Origin: JAGLTN01 sp035403325
GTDB taxonomy: Bacteria; Planctomycetota; Phycisphaerae; Sedimentisphaerales; Anaerobacaceae
NCBI GenBank assembly: GCA_964492365.1
Contig: CAZBKA010000056.1
Location: forward strand, 1 to 19,126
Direction: 5' to 3'
DNA length: 19,126 nucleotides
Positions 7,375 to 15,353 of this stretch are shown piece after piece. A program made the position numbers and the translations under genes. Each line of letters begins with the position of its first letter. The stretch's first letter is position 1. Under the pieces are notes generated by a model that did no database searches, was not told where the DNA came from, and worked only from the letters and a program-made list of their open reading frames with translations.

Positions 7375-8262
7375 ATGAAAATAAAACAACTATCTTTAAT
7401 TTTTATTCTAACTACCATAATTCAATTTTGTCCAGCACAAAATGCCGCTTATAAGCCCTCTGACGCAAATCTACCTGCAAATAACGCAAATACACCGAAA
7501 ACAATCAAACTTTTCACCTCGCTGGCAGAAGGCAAAAAAAACGCAAACGATTCCAACACGCCGCAACTGCTGGTATTAACCAATGAATTACAACCAGCTC
7601 ATGAACACTACCTTAAAAATACTTTAAGCAATCCGCTTTTTATCGATCTTACACAAAATTCGCTGACTGCTGTCAAACTGGATTTTCCTCTGAAGAGTAA
7701 CTCGACCGAAGAAGATGTCAAAGAGGTTGCTGAATTTGTTAAAAAATATAAAATATTGAAAGCACCTCTTCAGTTTATGCTCATCAATACCAAAACAGGT
7801 GAAGAGATATTCCGGATTAATACCCCTGCCGATGACCCTGCTGTTTTAGTAAAAAATATATCTCAGCTATTGCCGGATAAATACAATGGACAATGGATAG
7901 ATAGCTTCAAAGCTGCTCAGATGATCTCACAAAAAACTGGCAGGCATATATTGATAAACTTCACCGGTAGCGACTGGTGCATCTGGTGCAAAAAACTTAA
8001 AGAAGAAGTTTTTACTAATGGTGTCTTTAAAAAATACGCTGCACAATACCTTGTATTGGTAGAAATAGATTTCCCGAGAAAAAAACCGCTTCCTCAAAAT
8101 AAGACTCTGGAGAATAATAAACTTGCAGAAAAATTTCAAATCAACGGCTATCCAAGTGTTATCATTCTCGATTCAACTGGAAAAATTGCCGGCAGAACAG
8201 GTTATGTCCAGGGAGGCGTGCAGCAGTTTATGTCAGAATTAAAACAAATAACCGGTATTTAA
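7375..8262 (+). CDS. Secreted thioredoxin-fold protein with WCxWC motif
   Basis: 295 residues. The N-terminal Lys-rich start and hydrophobic stretch (1-22) look like a Sec signal peptide, cut near CPAQ|NA. The last 130 residues are a thioredoxin-like domain: INFTGSDWCIWCKKL (194-208) with redox pair Cys202/Cys205, then the cis-proline loop NGYPSV (Pro260). The GSDWCxWC form belongs to a thioredoxin-like branch common in secreted bacterial proteins, not to cytoplasmic TrxA (WCGPC). Residues about 60-165 look like a second, degenerate thioredoxin-type domain (strand LQFMLINTKTGEE) with no Cys pair. The likely role is envelope thiol-disulfide chemistry; the partner is unknown. It is monocistronic between divergent and convergent neighbours. 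No strong ribosome site is visible before the ATG. Confidence 0.8.
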   Translation: MKIKQLSLIFILTTIIQFCPAQNAAYKPSDANLPANNANTPKTIKLFTSLAEGKKNANDSNTPQLLVLTNELQPAHEHYLKNTLSNPLFIDLTQNSLTAVKLDFPLKSNSTEEDVKEVAEFVKKYKILKAPLQFMLINTKTGEEIFRINTPADDPAVLVKNISQLLPDKYNGQWIDSFKAAQMISQKTGRHILINFTGSDWCIWCKKLKEEVFTNGVFKKYAAQYLVLVEIDFPRKKPLPQNKTLENNKLAEKFQINGYPSVIILDSTGKIAGRTGYVQGGVQQFMSELKQITGI

Positions 8263-8295
8263 ATTGAAAAAGCTTAAGCCGTATTTAGATATACT

Positions 8296-9882
8296 TTACT
8301 CTTTATTATCGTAAACGATTGCCATATCTAACCAGACCATTGTATCTTTTGCTTTGGGACTGCTTTCTCCATTGGCCGCTATTTTCAGCGTATGCTGGCC
8401 TGTTTTCAAGCCTATGACACTACAGACCTCCAGGCCATTACCAAGCCACATCCCTGCGGGTTCATCGTAATAACAATCGTATTGCCTGTGAAATTTACCA
8501 TCTATATAAACATCTATTTTGCCGCCCCGTTCATCGGTATAACCTACCACTTTTACAGCGGTGCCGGTGAACGTAAAAATAGCTTTGGCACCTTTCTCGT
8601 TAGTGGTTTTTTGATGTCTGCCCTGGTCATAACCAATATGGCCGTCGGTCCAGTTCCCCTCAAATGACCAGGCTTTTGTGTCATCTATTTTGGAAGCATA
8701 TGAGGCTTTTAGATTCGGGTATGAGACTTCAAGTTTAGGTGGTTTAGGCGATTGATATTTTATGTAACAGATATTATCAATAACTTTACCGCCATTTTTA
8801 TTTATCAGGGTTTTAGCATAGTCGAAAGTTCTGTCAATAACTTTTTTGAAACTGTAGTCAGTATGAGAAAATAATGAGTCTTCGATTTTGCTTATTCCAT
8901 CTGTCCATTGGGTTGGTATTTTTGAGTAGCCTTGAATAATACCAAGTACACCAGCAGCGTTTGATGGATTGCAGTCGGAATCCTGCCCACAACGTGTGGT
9001 GATTTCAAGCGTTCTATCCCAGTTTCCTTGGCCATAGAGAAGCCCTATTACAATGTAGGCACCGTTGATCTTCGCATCGATATTGAAAGGCGACATTGCA
9101 CCACAGATATCATCATCTCCCCACTTATCTTCCAGCGATTGCCATGTTTTTCTCCAGTCATCCGGGTATTTTTTATAGGCCTCAATCACATCTGTAATAC
9201 ATTGGGCATATTCACTTTTAGCAGGGATTGCCTGCAGAGCCTTGTTCACGATGGTATCTATATCTGTCTCGAAAAATGCTTCGCAGTACATTGCACAAAC
9301 AAACATTCCGCCATAGACACCGTCGCCATAGTTCATTATGTGACCAACTTTGTCACACATTTTGTTTGAGCTTTGAGACATTCCAGGATTCATAAAACCT
9401 ATGTAATCAGCTTCGATCTGGAAATCAATATCGTCACTGTGCATTGAGTAGTTTGGGCTGCCTGATTTTGGAGGCATAATCCCCTGCCAGATATTTCTTC
9501 TCGCCATTCTGTTTGCATGCCAGAGACCATAACCAGCATCAGCCAAAGCTATGCCTAACTTATCAGCCGAAACATGGATACCATAGTTGTCCATAGTCGA
9601 CATAAAGGTCATCTGAACATAGAGATCATCTTGCGTCAAGGCTCCTTTGACCATATCGCCTTGCCACAGCAGATCTCCCTCAAAAGTTTTTCCCTGACCT
9701 TTAAATTCTGAGGCTTCGCCGTAGGTAACCCCTATCATTTTGCCGGCCCAGCCGCCTGCTATTTTATCACGTAATTGTGCAGTGGATATTGTTTTAATAT
9801 CTTTGTCATTGCCAAAACCGGCAGTTAACAAAAGAAAAACTGAAATAAATAATGTTAAATATGCAACTCGCTGTTTTACCAT
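8296..9882 (-). CDS. Secreted ADP-ribosylglycohydrolase-family protein with C-terminal beta-sandwich domain
   Basis: 528 residues from ATG 9882, chosen because GGAGA lies about 8 bases upstream; an in-frame TTG at 9900 has no such site. Residues 1-23 (VAYLTLFISVFLLLTAG) form a signal peptide. The ADP-ribosylglycohydrolase fold (about 33-350) shows GGWAGKMIGVTYG, TQDDLYVQMTFM (the Asp pair at 85-86 replaces the TDDT metal motif), SDDIDFQIEADYIG and CGQDSDCNPSNAAGVLG (Asp301/Asp303, the DxD metal motif with Cys where Thr/Ser is usual). Residues about 399-526 are a jelly-roll-like domain (FTFTGTAVKVVGYTDERGG, VYIDG, GQHTLKI), likely carbohydrate-binding. Family members hydrolyse N-glycosidic ADP-ribose bonds, but secreted forms in saccharolytic bacteria may act on other ribosides or glycosides. 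It faces the thioredoxin-like gene tail to tail (33 bases). Confidence 0.85.
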   Translation of the reverse strand: MVKQRVAYLTLFISVFLLLTAGFGNDKDIKTISTAQLRDKIAGGWAGKMIGVTYGEASEFKGQGKTFEGDLLWQGDMVKGALTQDDLYVQMTFMSTMDNYGIHVSADKLGIALADAGYGLWHANRMARRNIWQGIMPPKSGSPNYSMHSDDIDFQIEADYIGFMNPGMSQSSNKMCDKVGHIMNYGDGVYGGMFVCAMYCEAFFETDIDTIVNKALQAIPAKSEYAQCITDVIEAYKKYPDDWRKTWQSLEDKWGDDDICGAMSPFNIDAKINGAYIVIGLLYGQGNWDRTLEITTRCGQDSDCNPSNAAGVLGIIQGYSKIPTQWTDGISKIEDSLFSHTDYSFKKVIDRTFDYAKTLINKNGGKVIDNICYIKYQSPKPPKLEVSYPNLKASYASKIDDTKAWSFEGNWTDGHIGYDQGRHQKTTNEKGAKAIFTFTGTAVKVVGYTDERGGKIDVYIDGKFHRQYDCYYDEPAGMWLGNGLEVCSVIGLKTGQHTLKIAANGESSPKAKDTMVWLDMAIVYDNKE

Positions 9883-9997
9883 TCGTATTTCTCCATGCAA
9901 AAATTCTATATATCTTCTTTTTCATTTAATACTGGTTCTGGTGGTAATAGTTCATATTTTTTAAAAACAGCATTTTTTGCCCAAACTGGTTTACTGC

Positions 9998-10025
9998 TTG
10001 CGTTAAATGGCATTGTAAATATAAT
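9998..10025 (+). promoter_or_regulatory. Promoter candidate for the glycosidase-FGE / RhaT operon
   Basis: TTGCGT (9998-10003), a 16-base spacer, then TATAAT (10020-10025). The predicted start near 10032 leaves about 60 bases before the ATG at 10092. Confidence 0.45.
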
Positions 10026-10091
10026 CATTTTGAATAATAATTCCTATCATAATGTTATTTGTTTAATTTTATTCGATATGGAGAACCTGAT

Positions 10092-12767
10092 ATGGGATCA
10101 AAATACCGCTTTGCCTTATCGTTACAAATCTTTTTCGCAATGTTATTTACTTCCGCTGTTTTGCATGCCCAAATTCCTTTAAGCAGCTACCAGGGTGACG
10201 AAAACTGCAAATGGGATAAGTTCGCGGTCGAAGGGGTCGAGCTTAGTAAGGATGACAGATTTATCGCTCCACCAGACAAAAATATTAATTACGAACAATG
10301 GTTAAAAAACCTTCATCAGTATAGGCAGAATATTATAAACGGAAAAAATTTTCAGAAATTGATTATTGATTACAAGCCACCAAGAGCATGGCTGAGAACC
10401 GACCAGATAATTGCAAAAACACTTGATCTTAAAAAGGGAGAAGAAATCATTATTACCATAGATGCCCGCTGGTTTGAAGGCAATAACAACCTTTGTATAG
10501 CGTTTGATATTCATGATAAAAATGACAATTCCAAGAAAGGCTGGTCATCAGTAGTAAAGCATATTGCCGTTGAAAAGAATCAGAAATTCGATACATATAC
10601 AACAAAAGTAGTCGTACCTGAGTTTGAATGTGAAACACAGTGGGTTATTCCTATTTTTGGAATGGATGCTACCTATGACAATACCGCAGGCAAAATTGAA
10701 ATCAGCAAAATTGATATTTCCGTAAATGATAACAAAAGAAATGATGCCGTGACAAAACTAATTGAGAGCAATCCAAACTATAGCACAAAACTTGACCTCA
10801 GTATTTATGACCGTCCCGAGCTTGAATGGGCAGCGAAGAATTTTTCGTGTCACTTTACGTTCGTATACGACAGCAGTTTTTATAATCCTGAAAAAGGTTA
10901 CCTCGTTGATTCATTTTTGAAAGATGGCGAAAAGGAGTTCGGCGGATATGATTCAGTAGTGCTATGGCAAGGCTATCCCGTACTCGGTATCGATAAACGC
11001 AATCAGTTCGATATGTATCGCTGTATGCCTGGTGGTTTAGAAGGCTTGAGAGACGTTGTGCATAAGTTCCAGAAAAAAGGGGTAAAAGTTTACATTGATT
11101 TCAACCCATGGGACACCTTGACCAGACGCCAAGGCAAAAGCGATGAGGAGGCATTGGCAGAATTAGTATTGGCAATAGACGCCGACGGGATATTTCTTGA
11201 TACTATGATAGCTGGTTCGCCCGTGTTGAGAAATACTATCGACGACGCAAAAAGAGGTGTTTGTTTCGAACCAGAAGCCTCGCCTCCCGCCAGTCAGCTT
11301 CCAATCTGCAGTGCTTCATGGAACCAGGGGGCACCAGATCCGACACCTCCTGGAATTTATAACTTGAAATGGATTGAACATCGCCATATGGCACATAGAA
11401 TCAATAGATGGGACAGGGATCATCAGGAAGATATTAAGATAGCATTTTTTAATGGCAGCGGAATGCTGATATGGGAAAATATTTTCGGCACTTATAATCC
11501 GTGGAACGCCAACGACCGCAAGATGTGGAAAACCGCAAGTAATATTCTCCGGACTTTTTCAGAAAACTTTACTAGCAAAAATTGGCAGCCTTACTACCCA
11601 ACTTTGAATGAAAATCTTTATGCTAACCGTTGGGACGGAAATGATGTCACTGTTTTTACACTGCGAAACATGGGGCAGACTATAAAAAATGGCAAACTGA
11701 TTGAGATTGAATCTAAGCTTTGTAAAACTCAAAATTATTACTATGACCTTTGGACTGGTGAGAAACTAAAAGTTGAAAAAGTTTCTGACTCAAAAGTTTG
11801 CCTTATTGGCTCAGTTAATGACATCGGTTGTATCGGTGTCGCTTTCAGGAAAAACGGTAAGCTTGAAAAACTTGCTGAAAAACAGAGGAAACTCGCCATG
11901 CAGAAAATCGGCAAAGACAAACGTAACTTTGCTAAATCTTTAATGGTACCCGACCCGGTTAAACCTACCAAAAAAGTAAGCAAAGATTCGAAAATAGATG
12001 GTATGGTTTTTGTGCCTGCTGATAAAGCAAGATTGAAAATGGAGCATATTCCCAATGAGCATGGCTGCTATCCCGACCCTGGAACACCGCAAGATAAAAT
12101 CAATGATTTTATCTGGGGCAGATGGCAATGGGGTGAGCTGAGTAAACACGATTATACTGTTGACGTAAATGCATTTTTTATTGATGAGACCGAAGTTACT
12201 AACGCACAATTCAAAGAATTCTTAGACGCTACTGGCTACAAGCCAAAATGTAAGGATAATTTCCTCAATCATTGGCCAAATGGAAAAATGACTGCAGAAT
12301 TAGCAGATTATCCCGTGGTTTATGTTGATATTGATGACGCCAGAGCTTATGCTAAGTGGGCTGGTAAGAGATTGCCAACCGAACCCGAGTGGCACCTCGC
12401 AGCACAAGGGACAGACGGCAGAAAGTGGCCCTGGGGTAATGAATTTGACGCTGCCAAATGTAATACAACCAATGACCACGCTGAACTGGTAAAATCTTAT
12501 CCACTGGGCAAAAGCCCTTATGGCTGTTACAATATGTGCGGCAATGTTTACGAAATGACCGAAAGCTGCAGGGATGACGGACATACACGATTCCTTATGG
12601 TAAGAGGCGGCAGTTTCTTTGATGGGACTAACAATGATAATGGAATACGCTACTATTTTAACGGCGGCCCCAGACCTAATACCCATCATTTTAAGTTAAT
12701 AAGATTGTATCCGGCAATGGAAAGAGCTTCCACTATCGGATTTAGATGCGTGATCGATGCTGAATAG
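10092..12767 (+). CDS. Secreted TIM-barrel glycosidase-like protein fused to a formylglycine-generating-enzyme-like domain
   Basis: 891 residues from ATG 10092 (GGAG 8 bases upstream); an in-frame ATG at 10059 would put 11 extra residues before the signal peptide. Residues 1-26 are a signal peptide ending LHA|Q. About 30-215 is a beta-rich ligand-binding-like domain. About 235-495 resembles a glycoside-hydrolase TIM barrel: GGLEGLRDVVHKFQKKGV, then VYIDFNPWD (Asp336), then DADGIFLDTM (Asp370, where retaining GH clans place the nucleophile), then CFEPEA (Glu393). A beta-sandwich (about 505-590) and linker follow. About 635-889 is an FGE-sulfatase/SUMF1-type domain: FIDETEVTNAQFKEFL, DARAYAKWAGKRLPTEPEW, WPWGNEF, GCYNMCGNVYEMT, RGGSFF (838-843), GFRCV. 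The paired Cys that bind copper in true FGE after RGGS are missing, so sulfatase activation is unlikely. Co-transcribed with the RhaT-like gene (30-base gap). Substrate unknown. Confidence 0.82.
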   Translation: MGSKYRFALSLQIFFAMLFTSAVLHAQIPLSSYQGDENCKWDKFAVEGVELSKDDRFIAPPDKNINYEQWLKNLHQYRQNIINGKNFQKLIIDYKPPRAWLRTDQIIAKTLDLKKGEEIIITIDARWFEGNNNLCIAFDIHDKNDNSKKGWSSVVKHIAVEKNQKFDTYTTKVVVPEFECETQWVIPIFGMDATYDNTAGKIEISKIDISVNDNKRNDAVTKLIESNPNYSTKLDLSIYDRPELEWAAKNFSCHFTFVYDSSFYNPEKGYLVDSFLKDGEKEFGGYDSVVLWQGYPVLGIDKRNQFDMYRCMPGGLEGLRDVVHKFQKKGVKVYIDFNPWDTLTRRQGKSDEEALAELVLAIDADGIFLDTMIAGSPVLRNTIDDAKRGVCFEPEASPPASQLPICSASWNQGAPDPTPPGIYNLKWIEHRHMAHRINRWDRDHQEDIKIAFFNGSGMLIWENIFGTYNPWNANDRKMWKTASNILRTFSENFTSKNWQPYYPTLNENLYANRWDGNDVTVFTLRNMGQTIKNGKLIEIESKLCKTQNYYYDLWTGEKLKVEKVSDSKVCLIGSVNDIGCIGVAFRKNGKLEKLAEKQRKLAMQKIGKDKRNFAKSLMVPDPVKPTKKVSKDSKIDGMVFVPADKARLKMEHIPNEHGCYPDPGTPQDKINDFIWGRWQWGELSKHDYTVDVNAFFIDETEVTNAQFKEFLDATGYKPKCKDNFLNHWPNGKMTAELADYPVVYVDIDDARAYAKWAGKRLPTEPEWHLAAQGTDGRKWPWGNEFDAAKCNTTNDHAELVKSYPLGKSPYGCYNMCGNVYEMTESCRDDGHTRFLMVRGGSFFDGTNNDNGIRYYFNGGPRPNTHHFKLIRLYPAMERASTIGFRCVIDAE

Positions 12768-12797
12768 AAAATCCTGATTTCTTAAAAGGAATGTAAA

Positions 12798-13826
12798 ATG
12801 GCAGAATTAATGTTGGGGCTGGCAGTCGTGATTTTGGCCGCTATAGTACAGGGGTGCTTTATGGTTCCGATGGCATATGTTAAAAACTGGAAATGGGAAA
12901 ACTCCTGGGCCGTGTTTTCAATTCTTAGTATGATCGTTTTTAACTGGATACTTGGTTTTGCAACGATACCGAATCTGACAAATATTTATGCCAAAGCAAC
13001 TGTCATGGACTTTATAATACCTGCTTTTTTTGGATTGTGCTGGGGCATCGGGGCAATCGGTTTCGGACTCGGAATCGCAGCCGTCGGGCTTGCATTAGGA
13101 TACGCTATTATCATGGCATTGGTTTTGAGCCTTGGGGCTTTTATTCCTATGGTGGTCTTGCATCCTGCCGACATTTTTACACCTAAAGGAATTATTATTA
13201 TTATTGGTGTGGTTGTTATGCTATCAGGAATCGGGGCATTCGGTAAAGCAGGGATAAGAAAAGAAAAAGAACAAGGAGAAAAAACCGGCAGGATTACTGA
13301 GCTTTCAAAAGCATCGATGAAACTTGGTATTGTTATCTGCATCATCGGTGGGGTTTTTTCCTGTTTTCCAAATGTTGGTTTTGCACTTAGCGGGGCTTTA
13401 ATAAAACTCGCAGAGGAATTTAAGACCGATCCAAAATGGGCCGCCAATAGTATCTGGACAATCATGTTTACCTCCGGAGCAATCGCGAACCTTATTTATT
13501 GCGGGTATCTGTTTAAAAAGAATAATTCTTTTAAAGACTATAAAAACGCGGGATTTTTGAAAAATGTGCTTTTAATGTCGATAGCATCGTTGTTTTGGAT
13601 AGTCAGTTTTGTGCTTTACGGTGTTGGCGCATCGATAATGGGCAACTGGGGTTCAGTTATCGGCTGGTCAGTATTTATTGCGATGTCAATCGCTGTTGCA
13701 GGGATATGGGGAATCATGCAGGGGGAATGGAAGAATACTTCAGCTGTAACCAGAAGACTTATGGGTATCGGGCTCGGTATTCTGGTTGTTGCTATTTTGC
13801 TTTTCGGTTACAGTGCCTCTAAATAA
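12798..13826 (+). CDS. L-rhamnose/H+ symporter (RhaT) family sugar permease
   Basis: 342 residues with about ten transmembrane helices. It opens with LGLAVVILAAIVQGCFMVPM and the cytosolic turn AYVKNWKWENSW, the counterpart of the VKxWxWExxW region in RhaT. It continues with GIGAIGFGLGIAAVGLALGY and a mid-protein charged loop (GKAGIRKEKEQGEKTGR) before the second bundle of helices. RhaT imports L-rhamnose with a proton; homologues beside secreted glycosidases probably import other released sugars, so I give no symbol. ATG with AAAGGA about 8 bases upstream. It lies 30 bases after the glycosidase-FGE fusion gene and is probably its operon partner: one releases or binds a sugar, the other imports it. 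No rhamnose isomerase or kinase is in the window, but an L-fucose isomerase-type enzyme is encoded 1.5 kb further right. Confidence 0.85.
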   Translation: MAELMLGLAVVILAAIVQGCFMVPMAYVKNWKWENSWAVFSILSMIVFNWILGFATIPNLTNIYAKATVMDFIIPAFFGLCWGIGAIGFGLGIAAVGLALGYAIIMALVLSLGAFIPMVVLHPADIFTPKGIIIIIGVVVMLSGIGAFGKAGIRKEKEQGEKTGRITELSKASMKLGIVICIIGGVFSCFPNVGFALSGALIKLAEEFKTDPKWAANSIWTIMFTSGAIANLIYCGYLFKKNNSFKDYKNAGFLKNVLLMSIASLFWIVSFVLYGVGASIMGNWGSVIGWSVFIAMSIAVAGIWGIMQGEWKNTSAVTRRLMGIGLGILVVAILLFGYSASK

Positions 13827-13885
13827 AGAACCTTAGAAAATACAGGCAGCTATAATGTCGCCCATAACAGTATTTTAGCATCGAG

Positions 13886-13947
13886 CCGCCTGAAATATAC
13901 GATCATTCTGATATTGGCACAGGCGGTGGCTGCATATTAGCCACCGC
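13886..13947. other. Overlapping inverted repeats between convergent genes
   Basis: A perfect 9-base-pair stem, GCGGTGGCT (13923-13931) with AGCCACCGC (13939-13947), has a 7-base loop. An upstream CCGCCTG (13886-13892) can pair with CAGGCGG (13920-13926), which overlaps the first arm, so the two stems exclude each other. There is no T tract on either strand. It sits between the RhaT-like gene and pfkA, which converge, so a transcription-end or RNA-stabilising role is likely. Confidence 0.5.
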
Positions 13948-14005
13948 GTACCACGTTTGAGCAGACAAACACATAGAGAACATACTTGCAGTTTTAAATT
14001 GATCC

Positions 14006-15325
14006 CTAAAATGGTCTGACAGGTTTTTTCTTTGCCTGGCCCGTAGTTTGAATAACTGTCTGCCACAGGTCACCCTGCAAACCGACCTTCTTTCTTTCCT
14101 TTATCGCGAAGGATATGGGGACATTTGTAAAGTAACGGTTCCAGAACCCAACTATCATATTAGTCTTGCCGGCCATCCCTGCATGAACTGCGTTTTGACC
14201 GAGCATCAGACAAAAAGCCGAATCAAAACTATTAGCAGCACAGCCGCGAATAGTGTAACTGGGATCAATATACTTCATCACCAAAGGTTTGTTGATACTT
14301 TTGAAATATTCCGTGATCCTTGTTTTTAACAAAAGCCCGATATCCTCTCTTGAAACATTACCAGACATATCATTCTGACCTTCAAGAGATTGTCCCACAC
14401 CCTCAGCAACAACAATCAAAGCATGATGTTTGCGGGCAAGTCTTTTTTCTAAAGATTTTAAAAATCCTTCTTCCCCGTCAAGAACCAGCGGAATTTCCGG
14501 AATAAAACAGTAATTGACATCACTGTTTGCAAGAGTAGCGTATGCTGCGATAAAACCTGAATCTCTACCCATCAGCTTTACCAGCCCGACACCGTCCCAT
14601 GCACCCTTGGCTTCTTCATGTGCAACATTCAATGCTGCCGTAGCTGCTTCAACAGCTGTCGAAAAACCAAAGGTTCTTTCAACCCCGCAAATATCATTGT
14701 CTATGGTCTTTGGGATACCGATAACAGATATTTTCAGTTTTCTGCTTTTTATCACCGCTACCATTTCCGAAGCACCACGCAATGTCCCATCACCACCGAT
14801 AACAAATAAAAGACGAATATTCATTTTGACAAGAGTATCAATCATCTCATCAATATCCTGGGGCCCTCTGGAAGATGATAGTATGTCACCGCCTCTGAGG
14901 TGAATGTCTTCTACGAGTTCAGGAGTTAAAACAAGGGGCTCACGATACGGATCATTCGTCAGACCTTTATAACCATACCTGAAACCATAAACATTACGTA
15001 CACCATAATCCCATACAAGGGTAAGTGTAATAGCTCGAATAACATCATTAAGACCAGGACACAAACCACCGCAAGTCACAACACCGCAATTTAATTTTGA
15101 AGGCTCAAAACAAATATTCCTGCGAGGCCCTGCCCTTTCAAACAGCGGTGGTTCCTTACCTCTGTCGATGAATTTTTTCAAACGATCATAATGAGAATAA
15201 AATGTCACCTTTTCGCTGTCATCAATAAACAGAACATCCTCAAGTGGGGACTTTATATTAGCCTCCGCAATAGTTTCGATTTCAAAACTCGGCAGATCAT
15301 CAGGATTCAACAGTGATTCTTCCAT
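14006..15325 (-). CDS. pfkA: 6-phosphofructokinase, probably ATP-dependent
   Basis: Phosphorylates fructose 6-phosphate to fructose 1,6-bisphosphate, the committing step of glycolysis. 439 residues, including a 75-residue N-terminal extension before the core strand GVVTCGGLCPGLNDVIR (81-97). Core motifs: GGDGT (177-181), GIPKTIDND (203-211, catalytic TxDxD), MGRDSGFIAAYATLA (252-266), IPEIP, and VAEGVGQ (306-312). Gly in GGDGT (position equal to E. coli Gly104) points to ATP rather than pyrophosphate, whose enzymes carry Asp there. Lys206 (position 124 in E. coli) is found in PPi enzymes and in long ATP enzymes of the plant/trypanosome type, so this is the Gly/Lys combination. ATG with AAGGGA about 5 bases ahead, 28 bases after the isomerase gene: likely the last gene of a three-gene operon. 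Confidence 0.93.
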   Translation of the reverse strand: MEESLLNPDDLPSFEIETIAEANIKSPLEDVLFIDDSEKVTFYSHYDRLKKFIDRGKEPPLFERAGPRRNICFEPSKLNCGVVTCGGLCPGLNDVIRAITLTLVWDYGVRNVYGFRYGYKGLTNDPYREPLVLTPELVEDIHLRGGDILSSSRGPQDIDEMIDTLVKMNIRLLFVIGGDGTLRGASEMVAVIKSRKLKISVIGIPKTIDNDICGVERTFGFSTAVEAATAALNVAHEEAKGAWDGVGLVKLMGRDSGFIAAYATLANSDVNYCFIPEIPLVLDGEEGFLKSLEKRLARKHHALIVVAEGVGQSLEGQNDMSGNVSREDIGLLLKTRITEYFKSINKPLVMKYIDPSYTIRGCAANSFDSAFCLMLGQNAVHAGMAGKTNMIVGFWNRYFTNVPISFAIKERKKVGLQGDLWQTVIQTTGQAKKKPVRPF

Positions 15326-15353
15326 AAATTCCCTTATTAAAAATTAAAATAAT

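Noticed and set aside
9883..10091. Possible minus-strand promoter for the ADP-ribosylglycohydrolase-like gene.
   Set aside because: Several TATAAT-like stretches occur but none has a credible minus-35 at suitable spacing in this AT-rich gap.
10092..12767. Calling the FGE-like gene a sulfatase-activating enzyme.
   Set aside because: The Cys pair expected after RGGS is absent, no sulfatase gene is in the window, and most of the chain is a glycosidase-like barrel.
12986..13465. A 159-codon minus-strand frame opposite the RhaT-like gene.
   Set aside because: It mirrors the hydrophobic codons of the permease, giving a Pro/Ile-rich antisense product; no ribosome site or family motif is visible.
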